From assembly GCA_035798135.1 (NCBI GenBank), contig JAPFBR010000006.1:62001-126000 (forward strand): a DNA stretch of 64,000 nt. Reading direction: 5' to 3'. Made by a program: the position numbers and the translations under genes. Source of the DNA: Sediminicola sp035798135 (GTDB taxonomy: Bacteria; Bacteroidota; Bacteroidia; Flavobacteriales; Flavobacteriaceae). Below are positions 9,227-17,673 of this stretch, in pieces (the first letter of the stretch is position 1; each line of letters starts with the position of its first letter). A model generated the notes under the pieces. The model worked only from the letters and a program-made list of their open reading frames with translations. It did no database searches and was not told where the DNA came from.

Positions 9227-11704
9227 TTACTTAACCAATCTGATTGTTTTAATGGTATTGGAACTATCTGTTATTTTTATAATGTATAATCCTTTTGGTA
9301 ATGAGGAAATATCCATTTCACCTTCAGCCCCATTCATTTGTTTAGTCATCAAAACCTTGCCACTTAAGTTGTAGATTTGTGCTACTTTTGAATTTTTTAA
9401 TTCGCCAAAAGCAACTCTAACGACATCTTTGGCCGGATTGGGATAGATCATAAAATTGATATTCGTATCCTGAACAACACTTATGTCATCTTCACCAAGA
9501 CGGGTAGATGTGGTCGCGGTCTTAGCCGAGGTTCCTGAACAAGTAACAATGTTTTCAGTAGGATCATATGGTAAAGATGTATAGACTACATCATCTACAC
9601 AAAGGTTGACCACTACTCCCCCTTTGGAGCTGGCTTGCGTCTGTAGGACCGCCACACCATTGCTATCGGTCACCGCACTTTTCTGCTCATTAAAAGTGCC
9701 AGAAAAAGTACCAGTTACGCTGGCATTTAAAATAGCACTCCCCTGATCGTCCAAAATAATTACCGTAGCTGTTCCAGACTTATTGCCCTTTCCCATATCC
9801 ACGGTCCCTGTTGCTATAGAAGCAACATGAACATTCACGGGATCCCCCGAACTTTCCCCCGTTACACCAACACTCTGTGAGGTGGTGGTGGCAAGTTCGT
9901 TGTCCGTAGCATCTGCGGTAATAGTTGAATTACCTGCCACTACTTGCCAGTTGACACTGTAAGGTTGCGTTGTATCTACTCCAATGGAATTACCATTCAC
10001 GTAAAATTCTACCTGAACTATAGAACCGTCTGCATCTGAAGCATTTGCAGTAATGGAAATAGTCTGCCCTTGTGATAACATTGCTCCGTCTGTTGGGCCG
10101 GTAATGCTTACTACTGGAGCTTGATTGCTACCTCCTCCATTATCCGCATTATAGCTATCCAAATTATCAAAATAATAGGTATCCGAAGTAAAACTATTGG
10201 AAGCGAACAACAATATCATGGTACCTACATCTGTTGACGAGGCAGTGCCGTCTGGTCGGTCCAACAAAGAAAAGGCCAATCGTTGCCAAGTATTGGTATC
10301 TTCAACAGTGGCAACATAGCGACTATGACGACCACTGGGGTAATTTGAAGGCGTTGCAACGGAAGTTTCCAACTGTAAGATTATTTCTGTCCCCACTGGA
10401 GCGGATGTATGTACATCCATATAAAATTTCTTTTCCTTGATTACATATTGGGACGCATCTGTAATATTGTTCACCCCATATACCAATACATCGTATTGTT
10501 CTGCGGCATTTCGATCATATTTCCCACTAAGGGCACTTCCATTAATGGCATTCGGTGCAGGATTGCCAACCTCTGTCAATATACCTGTAGCTGAAGAAAA
10601 CGTCGCGGTTGAGGGCTCATCAAAATTTTCAAAGGAAACATCTTTTACATAAGGAAGCTCCACTTCAACATAAAGGTTTAATAGTTGAGTTCCACATCCA
10701 TCGTTGAACGAAGCGGATATTGCCCCACTTTCAGCACCAAAATCCACTACAATAGAACTTGTTCCTTGCCCCGATACTATGGTGGCACCTTGGGGTACTG
10801 ACCAAGACACATTCGTGTTTGATGGAATATTAGCTAAACTGTACGTCACACCCTGAGCCTGGTTTACAACAACCCTTTCTCCGTTTACAAAGGGTTTGAA
10901 CCCATCATACACACGCACATAGTCTACTTCCATGGTAGCGGGCAGCATGTTTTCATTCACCGCACCCCCAAGATTACCACCAACAGCCACGTTGAGGAGA
11001 AAATGAAAATCCTGATCGAAAGGCCAGAAAAATGGATCCACATCCGATGTCTTTTTTACAGAATACAATGTGCCGTCCATAAACCATCGTATCTCACCTG
11101 GCTCCCATTCAATGGCAAATTCATGGAATGCATCTGGAAAAACCCCGTTTTGAAGCGTATAGGTGTTGCCCTGAGATTGATTATTGGGATAAAGATCACC
11201 ATAATGCATATATCCTAATATTCTGGAAGGATCAGAGGCCACAAACTCCATAATATCTATTTCCCCGCTCTGAGGCCAACCCCCATATATCTCATTGGTG
11301 GACAACATCCAAAAGGCCGGCCATAGACCTTCACCCAACGGCAATTTTATTGACGCTTCGAATCTTCCATAGGTAAAATCGCCTTTCGCCTTAGAATTAA
11401 TTCTTCCAGAAGTATACTTGGAACCCCGAATCCTTTCCTTTTTTGCCGTTATCTTTAGTGTACCATTACTTACAGTAACATTACTTTGTTGGTAGGATTG
11501 CAGCTCAGCATTTCCCCATCCACAAATGCCTTCCGCACACCCGTCTCCCACCTGATAATTCCATTTGGTGACGTCCAAAGAAGTTCCAGAAAACTCATCG
11601 GCCCAAACAACAGTAGGACATTGTGAAAAAACCGACTGAATACTAGAAAGGAAGCATATAATAAATAAATAATTTATTGGCTTTTTAATTGTAAAATTCA
11701 TCAT
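9227..11704 (-). CDS. GH16 beta-glucanase (laminarinase-like) with T9SS C-terminal domain
   Basis: An 825-residue secreted enzyme. Order: a signal peptide ending near residue 27 (VFSQ); a GH16 catalytic domain over about residues 30-270 with the ExDxxE active site GEIDIMEF (E148 nucleophile, D150, E153 acid/base); Ig-like and CBM-like regions to about 530; a Big-type Ig domain near 535-630; a further beta domain; and a type A T9SS sorting domain over the last 80 residues, with YPNPAKD and an ending typical of the family. GH16 enzymes of this type cleave beta-1,3 or beta-1,3/1,4 glucans such as laminarin. The sorting domain predicts outer-membrane export and cell-surface attachment or release. 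It stands alone, with no SusCD nearby. Exact GH16 subfamily not resolved. Confidence 0.9.
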   Translation of the reverse strand: MMNFTIKKPINYLFIICFLSSIQSVFSQCPTVVWADEFSGTSLDVTKWNYQVGDGCAEGICGWGNAELQSYQQSNVTVSNGTLKITAKKERIRGSKYTSGRINSKAKGDFTYGRFEASIKLPLGEGLWPAFWMLSTNEIYGGWPQSGEIDIMEFVASDPSRILGYMHYGDLYPNNQSQGNTYTLQNGVFPDAFHEFAIEWEPGEIRWFMDGTLYSVKKTSDVDPFFWPFDQDFHFLLNVAVGGNLGGAVNENMLPATMEVDYVRVYDGFKPFVNGERVVVNQAQGVTYSLANIPSNTNVSWSVPQGATIVSGQGTSSIVVDFGAESGAISASFNDGCGTQLLNLYVEVELPYVKDVSFENFDEPSTATFSSATGILTEVGNPAPNAINGSALSGKYDRNAAEQYDVLVYGVNNITDASQYVIKEKKFYMDVHTSAPVGTEIILQLETSVATPSNYPSGRHSRYVATVEDTNTWQRLAFSLLDRPDGTASSTDVGTMILLFASNSFTSDTYYFDNLDSYNADNGGGSNQAPVVSITGPTDGAMLSQGQTISITANASDADGSIVQVEFYVNGNSIGVDTTQPYSVNWQVVAGNSTITADATDNELATTTSQSVGVTGESSGDPVNVHVASIATGTVDMGKGNKSGTATVIILDDQGSAILNASVTGTFSGTFNEQKSAVTDSNGVAVLQTQASSKGGVVVNLCVDDVVYTSLPYDPTENIVTCSGTSAKTATTSTRLGEDDISVVQDTNINFMIYPNPAKDVVRVAFGELKNSKVAQIYNLSGKVLMTKQMNGAEGEMDISSLPKGLYIIKITDSSNTIKTIRLVK

Positions 11705-11848
11705 AATTTGGTGGTTAAATTATTAATTCATCACAAATTAGACTTACTATTAGATTCTCACAAATATCTCACCTATACATGACCACAACATGCATCCTAA
11801 AACTGGGAATAATGACCATTTTAGTTCTTCATAAGGTCAAGCTTAATT

Positions 11849-11876
11849 TTGATTATCATAAAAAAAAGTATATTTA
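11849..11876 (+). promoter_or_regulatory. Candidate promoter of rsmE
   Basis: TTG at 11849-11851, a 17-base spacer and TATATTTA at 11869-11876: one mismatch to TAnnTTTG. Transcription would start near 11883, about 60 bases before the rsmE ATG. The rest of the 11705-11945 gap is AT-rich without a recognised element. Confidence 0.4.
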
Positions 11877-11945
11877 AACGATTTTTGGCAGAACTTCCAA
11901 TACCACGATAATAGTTGGTCTACTTCTTAATTTTTAAAACAATCC

Positions 11946-12650
11946 ATGCAACTCTTTTATAATCCCGATATAAATTTAGAAACCGAACAATTCACTTTCC
12001 CTACTGATGAAAGCAAGCACATAGTTAAAGTATTGCGCAAAAAAATGGGCGACACATTAGAGATTACCAATGGTCATGGTGATATGTTCCAAGCAGAGAT
12101 TCTGCTACCCGATCATAAAAAATGTACTGCAAGGATAATTAAAAAGAAACACTACGATCCCAAAGCTTATAGCCTTCATATGGTAGTTGCCCCAACTAAG
12201 CTCAATGACAGATTTGAATGGTTTTTGGAAAAAGCGACAGAAATAGGAGTTGATGAAATTACCCCAATCATTTGTGACCATTCGGAAAGAAAGATAATTA
12301 AAAAGGACCGGATGGAAAAAGTAATCCAATCCGCAATGAAACAATCCTTACAAGCCTATATACCAAAATTAAATGAGGCAGTCACCTTTAAGGAATTCTT
12401 GAACACTGCTATGACCGGGGATCTTTTCATAGCACATTGTGAGGAAAATGACAAAACCGAGCTCAACATACGGGTGAAACCAAAAACACCAACTATTGTT
12501 CTTATAGGACCTGAAGGGGATTTTTCTACCACTGAAATAGAAATGGCCATGGAAAAAGGTTTCCTGCCTGTTGCCCTTGGCCAAACAAGATTGCGCACCG
12601 AGACGGCGGCCATTGTTGCCTGTACCACATTGGCATTGGCTAACCAGTAA
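11946..12650 (+). CDS. rsmE: 16S rRNA m3U1498 methyltransferase RsmE
   Basis: A 234-residue SPOUT-class methyltransferase (PF04452) that methylates N3 of U1498 in 16S rRNA using S-adenosylmethionine. An N-terminal PUA-like domain (HIVKVLRKKMGD near residue 26) is followed by the knotted catalytic domain, with ATEIGVDEI near residue 96, the SAM-binding LIGPEGDFS near residue 187, and the knot GQTRLRTETA near 213. The length is typical. Cytoplasmic. Its stop overlaps the A-tract of a hairpin that reads as a terminator on the opposite strand. Confidence 0.95.
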   Translation: MQLFYNPDINLETEQFTFPTDESKHIVKVLRKKMGDTLEITNGHGDMFQAEILLPDHKKCTARIIKKKHYDPKAYSLHMVVAPTKLNDRFEWFLEKATEIGVDEITPIICDHSERKIIKKDRMEKVIQSAMKQSLQAYIPKLNEAVTFKEFLNTAMTGDLFIAHCEENDKTELNIRVKPKTPTIVLIGPEGDFSTTEIEMAMEKGFLPVALGQTRLRTETAAIVACTTLALANQ

Positions 12651-12694
12651 AAAAAATTCCGCACTTCCAATTATTACTAATTGGAAATGCGGAA
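12649..12694 (-). terminator. Strong hairpin with T-tract on the minus strand
   Basis: Two stacked stems, TTCCGCA/TGCGGAA and TTCCAATTA/TAATTGGAA, are separated by a single mismatch and closed by a TTAC loop. The T-tract (8 T) is on the minus strand, at the rsmE stop. On the plus strand it lacks a T-tract, though it may still help end the rsmE transcript. No minus-strand gene is visible that would need it. Confidence 0.55.
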
Positions 12695-12921
12695 CCACAA
12701 TAAACACTTACTAACTTATCCAGTACGATGAACACCGAATAATACCTTTATACAAACACCACTTTGGGCAAGTAAAATACTTTATAAGCTGTATTGATAC
12801 TAACTTATTTCCCCTTAATGGGATGCAGCCACCAATTACTTTTTTGACTTTTAAAATTTTGAATCACACCCAGCTTTTAAACTATTGGGGGATAATGATT
12901 TTTTTGACCCTCTTTTATTAG
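12695..12921. other. Intergenic region without recognised gene
   Basis: About 230 bases between the hairpin after rsmE and the promoter of the next gene. I see no ORF of coding character on either strand and no known RNA fold. The minus strand could carry a short transcript ending at the 12649-12694 terminator. Confidence 0.4.
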
Positions 12922-12929
12922 TAAATTTG
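12922..12929 (+). promoter_or_regulatory. -7 element of the DUF4159 gene
   Basis: TAAATTTG matches TAnnTTTG exactly. The nearest upstream TTG (12904-12906) is 15 bases away, slightly short of the usual 17-23. Transcription near 12936 supports the ATG at 12954 and rules out the TTG start at 12885. Confidence 0.5.
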
Positions 12930-12953
12930 GACTATATAAAGGTACATAACTTG

Positions 12954-13604
12954 ATGAAAAAACTTGCTTATTTGAGTGTTTTTTTAACTTTTTTTGTGAG
13001 TTTTAGCGTTGAGGCTCAGGAAATTGCAGTTTTAAAATACAATGGTGGTGGTGATTGGTATGCCAATCCAACAGCCCTCCCAAACCTCATAAAATTTTGT
13101 AATGAAAAAATAGGGACACAGATCTATTCCAAAGCCCAAACAGTGGAAGTTGGGGATGTCAATATATTTCAATACCCCTTTTTACATATGACGGGACATG
13201 GGAATGTATTCTTTTCCCAAGAAGAAGCAGAGAATCTAAGAACCTATTTACTATCCGGGGGATTTTTACACATTGATGATAATTATGGCATGGAACCCTA
13301 TTTAAAAAAGGAGCTAATTAAAGTATTCCCTGACACTGAATTGGAAGAACTGGGAAAAGATCACCCTATTTTCCAAATGCAGTTTAATTTTCCCGATGGC
13401 CTACCAAAGATCCATGAACACGATGGTAAGCGTCCACAAGCCTTTGGGATATTTCATAAAGGACGTTTGGTATTATTATTTACCTATGAAAGTGACCTTA
13501 GTGATGGCTGGGAAGATGAGGCGGTACATAATGACCCCAATGAAGTTAGGTTAAAAGCCTTACAGATGGGGGCCAATATTATTTCATATGTCTTTAAAAG
13601 TTAA
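12954..13604 (+). CDS. Exported DUF4159 domain protein
   Basis: A 216-residue protein with a cleavable signal peptide (MKKLAYL..., cleavage near VEAQ, residue 21) followed by a single DUF4159 domain (PF13709) with the class-I-glutamine-amidotransferase-like fold: ILKYxGGGDWY-type start, HMTGHG near residue 78, and GGFLHIDDNYG near 102. The function of DUF4159 is unknown; the longer relatives are membrane proteins near von Willebrand/MoxR clusters. The start at 12954 was chosen because it opens a proper signal peptide and lies downstream of the TAAATTTG element. It probably shares a transcript with the AI-2E-type permease, which begins 4 bases after its stop. Confidence 0.85.
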   Translation: MKKLAYLSVFLTFFVSFSVEAQEIAVLKYNGGGDWYANPTALPNLIKFCNEKIGTQIYSKAQTVEVGDVNIFQYPFLHMTGHGNVFFSQEEAENLRTYLLSGGFLHIDDNYGMEPYLKKELIKVFPDTELEELGKDHPIFQMQFNFPDGLPKIHEHDGKRPQAFGIFHKGRLVLLFTYESDLSDGWEDEAVHNDPNEVRLKALQMGANIISYVFKS

Positions 13605-13608
13605 AACC

Positions 13609-14709
13609 ATGACATCAAAAACAATCACCTATGGCATTATCAGGGCCGTAGCAATCATTGCGGGAGTACTTCTATTGCTTTATTTTCTGTACACCATCCA
13701 ATCCGTCATCGCCTATTTGGCAATCGCAGCTGTACTGGCGTTAGTTGGTAGGCCAATTGTCCTATTCCTCCAAAGAAAGCTGAAACTGCCAAATACCATA
13801 GCTGTAATCTTAACCATGTTGTTGATGGTTTCCATTTTTGCAGGAGTAGTCGCTCTTTTTGTACCTTTGATCACAGAACAGAGTAAAAACCTTTCCCTGT
13901 TGGATATCGACAACCTTCAGAAAAGCCTCAATTCCCTATATGGGGAAGTAACACAATACTTTGGAGCATCCCCTTCTGTGGTCAATGAAATGATCCAAAA
14001 AGCAGACATTGAAAAGAATCTTTTAGAAGGGTTGAAGTTGGGGTTCATTCCTGATTTTCTGAACTCGTTTGTAGATGTTCTAAGTACAGTGAGCATAGGG
14101 CTTTTTTCTGTTTTATTTATTTCGTTCTTCTTTCTAAAGGATAGTAAATTATTCCAAAAGGGAATTCTTATTTTTATTCCAAACAATAAAGAAAGTGGGA
14201 TGATCAATTCCATTGATAAAATTAAAAATTTACTGTCCAGATATTTTGTTGGACTTCTATTACAGATATTTATTCTCTTCGTTATTTACACTGTTGTTTT
14301 ACTTCTTGTGGGAATCGAAAATGCGGTGGTCATAGCTTTCCTATGTGCCCTGTTCAACATCATCCCATATCTAGGTCCGATCATTGGTGCCACCATCATG
14401 GTCATATTGACGATGACCAGTAATTTAGGAGCCGATTTTAGTGCGGTCATTCTACCTAAAACAGGGTGGGTTTTACTTGGATTTGCCATAGGTCAATTGG
14501 TAGATAATTTCTTTTCACAACCCTTCATTTTTTCCAATAGTGTAAAGTCACATCCCTTGGAAATATTCTTGATCATTATTATTGCCGGACTCCTTTTTGG
14601 GGTGGTCGGAATGATCATTGCCGTACCGGGATATACCGCCATAAAAGTAATATTAAAGGAATTTTTAACCGAAAACAAGATTGTAAGATCCCTAACAAAA
14701 AATTTATAG
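13609..14709 (+). CDS. AI-2E/TqsA-type transporter family membrane protein
   Basis: A 366-residue integral membrane protein of the AI-2E transporter family (PF01594). It has about eight hydrophobic helices in the family's pattern: a pair at the N-terminus, a soluble stretch near residues 80-140, then FISFFFLKDS and the NIIPYLGPIIGA motif near residue 252. Members export autoinducer-2 (TqsA) or act as Na+/H+ antiporters, so the substrate is open. The ATG at 13609 follows the previous stop by 4 bases; an in-frame ATG at 13588 overlapping the DUF4159 gene would add seven residues and cannot be excluded. The next gene follows after 7 bases. Confidence 0.85.
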   Translation: MTSKTITYGIIRAVAIIAGVLLLLYFLYTIQSVIAYLAIAAVLALVGRPIVLFLQRKLKLPNTIAVILTMLLMVSIFAGVVALFVPLITEQSKNLSLLDIDNLQKSLNSLYGEVTQYFGASPSVVNEMIQKADIEKNLLEGLKLGFIPDFLNSFVDVLSTVSIGLFSVLFISFFFLKDSKLFQKGILIFIPNNKESGMINSIDKIKNLLSRYFVGLLLQIFILFVIYTVVLLLVGIENAVVIAFLCALFNIIPYLGPIIGATIMVILTMTSNLGADFSAVILPKTGWVLLGFAIGQLVDNFFSQPFIFSNSVKSHPLEIFLIIIIAGLLFGVVGMIIAVPGYTAIKVILKEFLTENKIVRSLTKNL

Positions 14710-14716
14710 CTTTACT

Positions 14717-15898
14717 TTGAATAAAGACATATTACATACTGGTGTACAACATTTTATAGTTGAAAATTTGAATACTGACATCGTGTCAGTATTATTAAAA
14801 AAAGTTACATTTGACGGGGTTGGCACAAAAGAATTGGTCCAACAGATCGAAGCCAAGAAAAAGTGTGAATCCAAGCTTCCAACCTGGTTCAAAACCACAG
14901 GTATTTACTATCCGGATAAGTTGAATATTGAACAGACATCATCCGAAACTACTGCCCAATATAAGGCAAATTTGGTGCATGGAAATTCAATGATAGACCT
15001 CACAGGCGGCTTAGGTGTGGACTGCTACTTTTTCAGCACAAAAATGGAGCAGGTAGTTCATTGTGAAATCGATAAAAATTTGTCCGAAATCGCCGATTAT
15101 AATTATGGTATTTTAGGAGTAAAAAACATTCGCTGCCTCCCTGAAAATGGACTTGATTATTTAGAAGATTCTACTCAAAAATTTGATTGGATCTATGTAG
15201 ATCCTTCACGAAGAAATGATGCCAAGGGAAAGGTTTTTATGCTTTCGGATTGCCTTCCCGATGTGCCCAATAATCTATCCCTCCTTTTTAAAAAAACTTC
15301 CAATATTTTAATAAAGACCTCCCCCCTTTTGGATTTTACCATTGGGATAAATGAGCTGCAATCTGTCAAGGAAATTCATGTTGTCGCAATTAAAAACGAG
15401 GTCAAGGAATTGCTTTGGATTTTAGAAAAGGACTATCTCGGGGAGATAAGTATAAAAACCATCAATTTCAATATTGGGAGAGCTGAAAAGTTTGATTTTG
15501 GTTGGGGCGATGAAAAGAGAAGTATTTCCCAATTTGGACTCCCCCAAACCTATTTATATGAACCCAATTCGGCCATCCTCAAATCGGGTGCATTTAAAAC
15601 TATAGGTAATACTTTCGGACTTAAAAAATTACAGGAACATTCACATCTGTACACCGCGGATAAGCTAGTAGACTTTCCAGGAAGGACTTTCAACATCCAA
15701 ATGATTATCCCCTACAACAAAAAAGCCATTCAAAAACTCGGAATACAGAAGGCCAATGTTACCACGAGGAATTTTCCAGAAAGTGTTGAAAGCTTCAGAA
15801 AAAAACATAAAATAAAGGATGGCGGAAATGACTATTTATTCCTAACTACCAACTACTTGAACGAAAAAACAATTCTAATTTGCAAAAAAATAACATAA
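14717..15898 (+). CDS. THUMP-like class I SAM-dependent methyltransferase
   Basis: A 393-residue cytoplasmic protein with a Rossmann methyltransferase core: motif I MIDLTGGLGVDC near residue 92, an acidic residue in CEID after beta-2, and a YVDPSRR motif near 157, like the DPPY/NPPY-type catalytic loop of RNA/DNA methyltransferases. The C-terminal part resembles the ferredoxin-like and THUMP-like domains described for Bacteroidota homologues (PG_1098 type). An RNA base is the likely substrate, but which one is unknown. The start is TTG at 14717, 7 bases after the upstream stop; the next in-frame Met (about residue 91) would delete the N-terminal domain, so TTG is preferred. Confidence 0.8.
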   Translation: MNKDILHTGVQHFIVENLNTDIVSVLLKKVTFDGVGTKELVQQIEAKKKCESKLPTWFKTTGIYYPDKLNIEQTSSETTAQYKANLVHGNSMIDLTGGLGVDCYFFSTKMEQVVHCEIDKNLSEIADYNYGILGVKNIRCLPENGLDYLEDSTQKFDWIYVDPSRRNDAKGKVFMLSDCLPDVPNNLSLLFKKTSNILIKTSPLLDFTIGINELQSVKEIHVVAIKNEVKELLWILEKDYLGEISIKTINFNIGRAEKFDFGWGDEKRSISQFGLPQTYLYEPNSAILKSGAFKTIGNTFGLKKLQEHSHLYTADKLVDFPGRTFNIQMIIPYNKKAIQKLGIQKANVTTRNFPESVESFRKKHKIKDGGNDYLFLTTNYLNEKTILICKKIT

Positions 15899-15956
15899 TT
15901 AGGTAGGGTATTCTTCGTTTGGATTGTTAAACATATATAATCTAAAACTAAATTTT

Positions 15957-16724
15957 ATGACACCTACAAATGTTTTGCCTAGAATTTTAATGGCTATCCT
16001 AGCAATGTTAGTGATTTCTTGCAATAAGGATTCTAATTCCGATTTACCGGGAGACGGTACTATTAGTCTGGCCGCCAAAGCTTCTTACACGGGACTAACA
16101 AATAAAGGAACAACGGCCAAAACAAACAATGCCGAAGTAGTGCTGAGCAGTTTTTTGGTAAATATCAAAGAAATTGAATTTGAAATTGACAACGAATTCG
16201 AAAATGAAGACAACAGTGATTCTGACCATGATGACCAAGATTACGACGATAATGGGTATTATGACCACGAAGATGAAATTGAACTAGAGGGTCCATTTGA
16301 ACTGGACTTGCTGAATGGCTCATTGACTTTTGTTGACGTTCAAATCCCCAATGGAAACTATGAAGAGATAGAATTCAAATTTGACGTCAACAAAAATGAA
16401 GCTAGTCCACTTTTCAATAAAACGATTTTGCTCACAGGCACCATAGATACTGTCCCTTTTGAATTTTGGTATGCGTTTGAGGAGGAAATAGAAATTGATT
16501 TTGAGGATTCATTATCAGATATCATCATTGAAAACAGCAATAATAAGGTGACAATTAACTTCAATTTGGACATGGTCATTGCCAATATAGATCTTTCCAC
16601 TGCCCAAGATGGCAACGGTAACGGACTAATAGAAATACATCCAAACGATGAGGACGGGAATAGGGAATTGGCTGATCTGCTAAAAAACAAAATAAAAGAG
16701 TACGCCGATTTACTTGACGATTAA
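15957..16724 (+). CDS. Acidic lipoprotein, DUF4382-like (uncertain)
   Basis: A 255-residue protein with a lipoprotein signal: the lipobox LVISC puts the lipidated cysteine at C22. It is then predicted to be beta-rich. Residues 72-112 are extremely acidic, with many Asp/Glu and no Lys or Arg, suggesting calcium or other cation binding. The pattern 'SFLVNIKEIEFEID' followed by 'IPNGNYEEIEFKF' resembles DUF4382-type lipoproteins, but I am not certain of the family. The ATG at 15957 was preferred to the TTG 11 codons earlier because it begins the signal peptide. A strong terminator follows at 16742-16780. No function is assigned. Confidence 0.7.
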   Translation: MTPTNVLPRILMAILAMLVISCNKDSNSDLPGDGTISLAAKASYTGLTNKGTTAKTNNAEVVLSSFLVNIKEIEFEIDNEFENEDNSDSDHDDQDYDDNGYYDHEDEIELEGPFELDLLNGSLTFVDVQIPNGNYEEIEFKFDVNKNEASPLFNKTILLTGTIDTVPFEFWYAFEEEIEIDFEDSLSDIIIENSNNKVTINFNLDMVIANIDLSTAQDGNGNGLIEIHPNDEDGNRELADLLKNKIKEYADLLDD

Positions 16725-16741
16725 TTCAACATCTTATGATG

Positions 16742-16780
16742 AAAAAAAAAGGAGCTCGCTAAAACGAGCTCTTTTTTTTT
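16742..16780. terminator. Bidirectional terminator
   Basis: Perfect 7-bp stem GAGCTCG/CGAGCTC (16752-16758 and 16765-16771), loop CTAAAA, with A9 on the left and T9 on the right, so it can end transcription from both sides. It separates the acidic lipoprotein gene from the convergent dipeptidase gene. Confidence 0.9.
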
Positions 16781-16864
16781 AATGTTGTCAATCTTAATAA
16801 AATTCTAAGAACCTGTTGACATAAATACCCCTATTACACTTTGACCTCAACTTAAATTATCATT

Positions 16865-17599
16865 TCAATCTAGGGAACAATCCCATTTAAAATTGGCGAT
16901 CTTATCATTGGTCGCTGCTGATAAGTTATAATGCCACCATTCTGTCCGTATAGACCAAAAGCCATGCGCCTCCATAGTTTCCTTAAGCAACTTTCTATTG
17001 TCCAGAATAATCTGCGGGAGATCATAATTGTCATGATAGGCCTTTTTGCCAAAGAAGTCGAAATCGGTTCCCATATCCAATTCCTGCCCCTCCATGGTCG
17101 TTAATGTTATATCCACGGCGCCCCCTTTATTGTGAATGGAACCTTTTACCGGATTAGCGACATATTGGGGATTGGGTACTATTTCCCACATTTTATATTG
17201 CACGGAGTTTGGTCTGTAGCAGTCAAAGAATTTAATTTTAAAGCCCTTTGCCATCAATTCCTTATTTGCCTTAAGTAGAGCTTTTGCCGTTTTGACTCTG
17301 GTATAGCACTCCGGACAATCGTAGACCTTGGACTTTAAAAAATTATTGGTTGTCGCATATCTCAAATCGTATACAAAATCATCGCTGTAATCTGCTAATC
17401 GCACAAAGGTGGTATCCCCCAGCAACTGTAATGGTGTAACTTTTACAGCTGGCTCAGACACCACATTAGTGTCCACTACCACAACTTCTTGCTCTGATAC
17501 TATAGTTCCTTCTTTGTTTGGTTTAACCTCCTTACAGCCCATCAAAATTAATGGCACAAACATCCAGAGTATCTTGAAATACCTTAACTTGCTTTTCAT
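16865..17599 (-). CDS. D-alanyl-D-alanine dipeptidase, VanX-like (M15D) lipoprotein
   Basis: A 244-residue envelope enzyme. The signal peptide ends in the lipobox LILMGC (C22). The mature part is a peptidase M15D (VanX/DdpX) domain, with the zinc-ligand motif SIHNKGGAVDIT (His and Asp) and the EWWHYN motif carrying the catalytic Glu and third ligand His near the C-terminus. It should cleave D-Ala-D-Ala dipeptide in the periplasm, salvaging peptidoglycan stem peptides; a resistance role is not implied, as there are no vanH/vanA genes nearby. The ATG at 17599 was chosen over the TTG eight codons upstream because it opens the signal peptide. It is divergent from the GH130 gene, 74 bp apart. Confidence 0.9.
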   Translation of the reverse strand: MKSKLRYFKILWMFVPLILMGCKEVKPNKEGTIVSEQEVVVVDTNVVSEPAVKVTPLQLLGDTTFVRLADYSDDFVYDLRYATTNNFLKSKVYDCPECYTRVKTAKALLKANKELMAKGFKIKFFDCYRPNSVQYKMWEIVPNPQYVANPVKGSIHNKGGAVDITLTTMEGQELDMGTDFDFFGKKAYHDNYDLPQIILDNRKLLKETMEAHGFWSIRTEWWHYNLSAATNDKIANFKWDCSLD

Positions 17600-17673
17600 A
17601 TTCTTATTAAACAACCATTGCAAATTACATCAATCATTTGATTCAAAAAAAATTCAACCTTAGATATAGTACT

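Noticed and set aside
12885..12953. Upstream TTG start extending the DUF4159 protein by 23 residues
   Set aside because: It lies before the TAAATTTG promoter element, and the added residues precede a complete signal peptide.
16865..17599. VanX-like gene as a vancomycin-resistance determinant
   Set aside because: No vanH, ligase or VanRS genes nearby, and lipoprotein M15D dipeptidases are common housekeeping envelope enzymes in Bacteroidota.
17600..17673. Upstream TTG starts for the VanX-like and GH130 genes, which would overlap the divergent promoter gap
   Set aside because: Both proteins have complete signal peptides beginning at the inner ATG codons, and the 74-bp gap is needed for two promoters.
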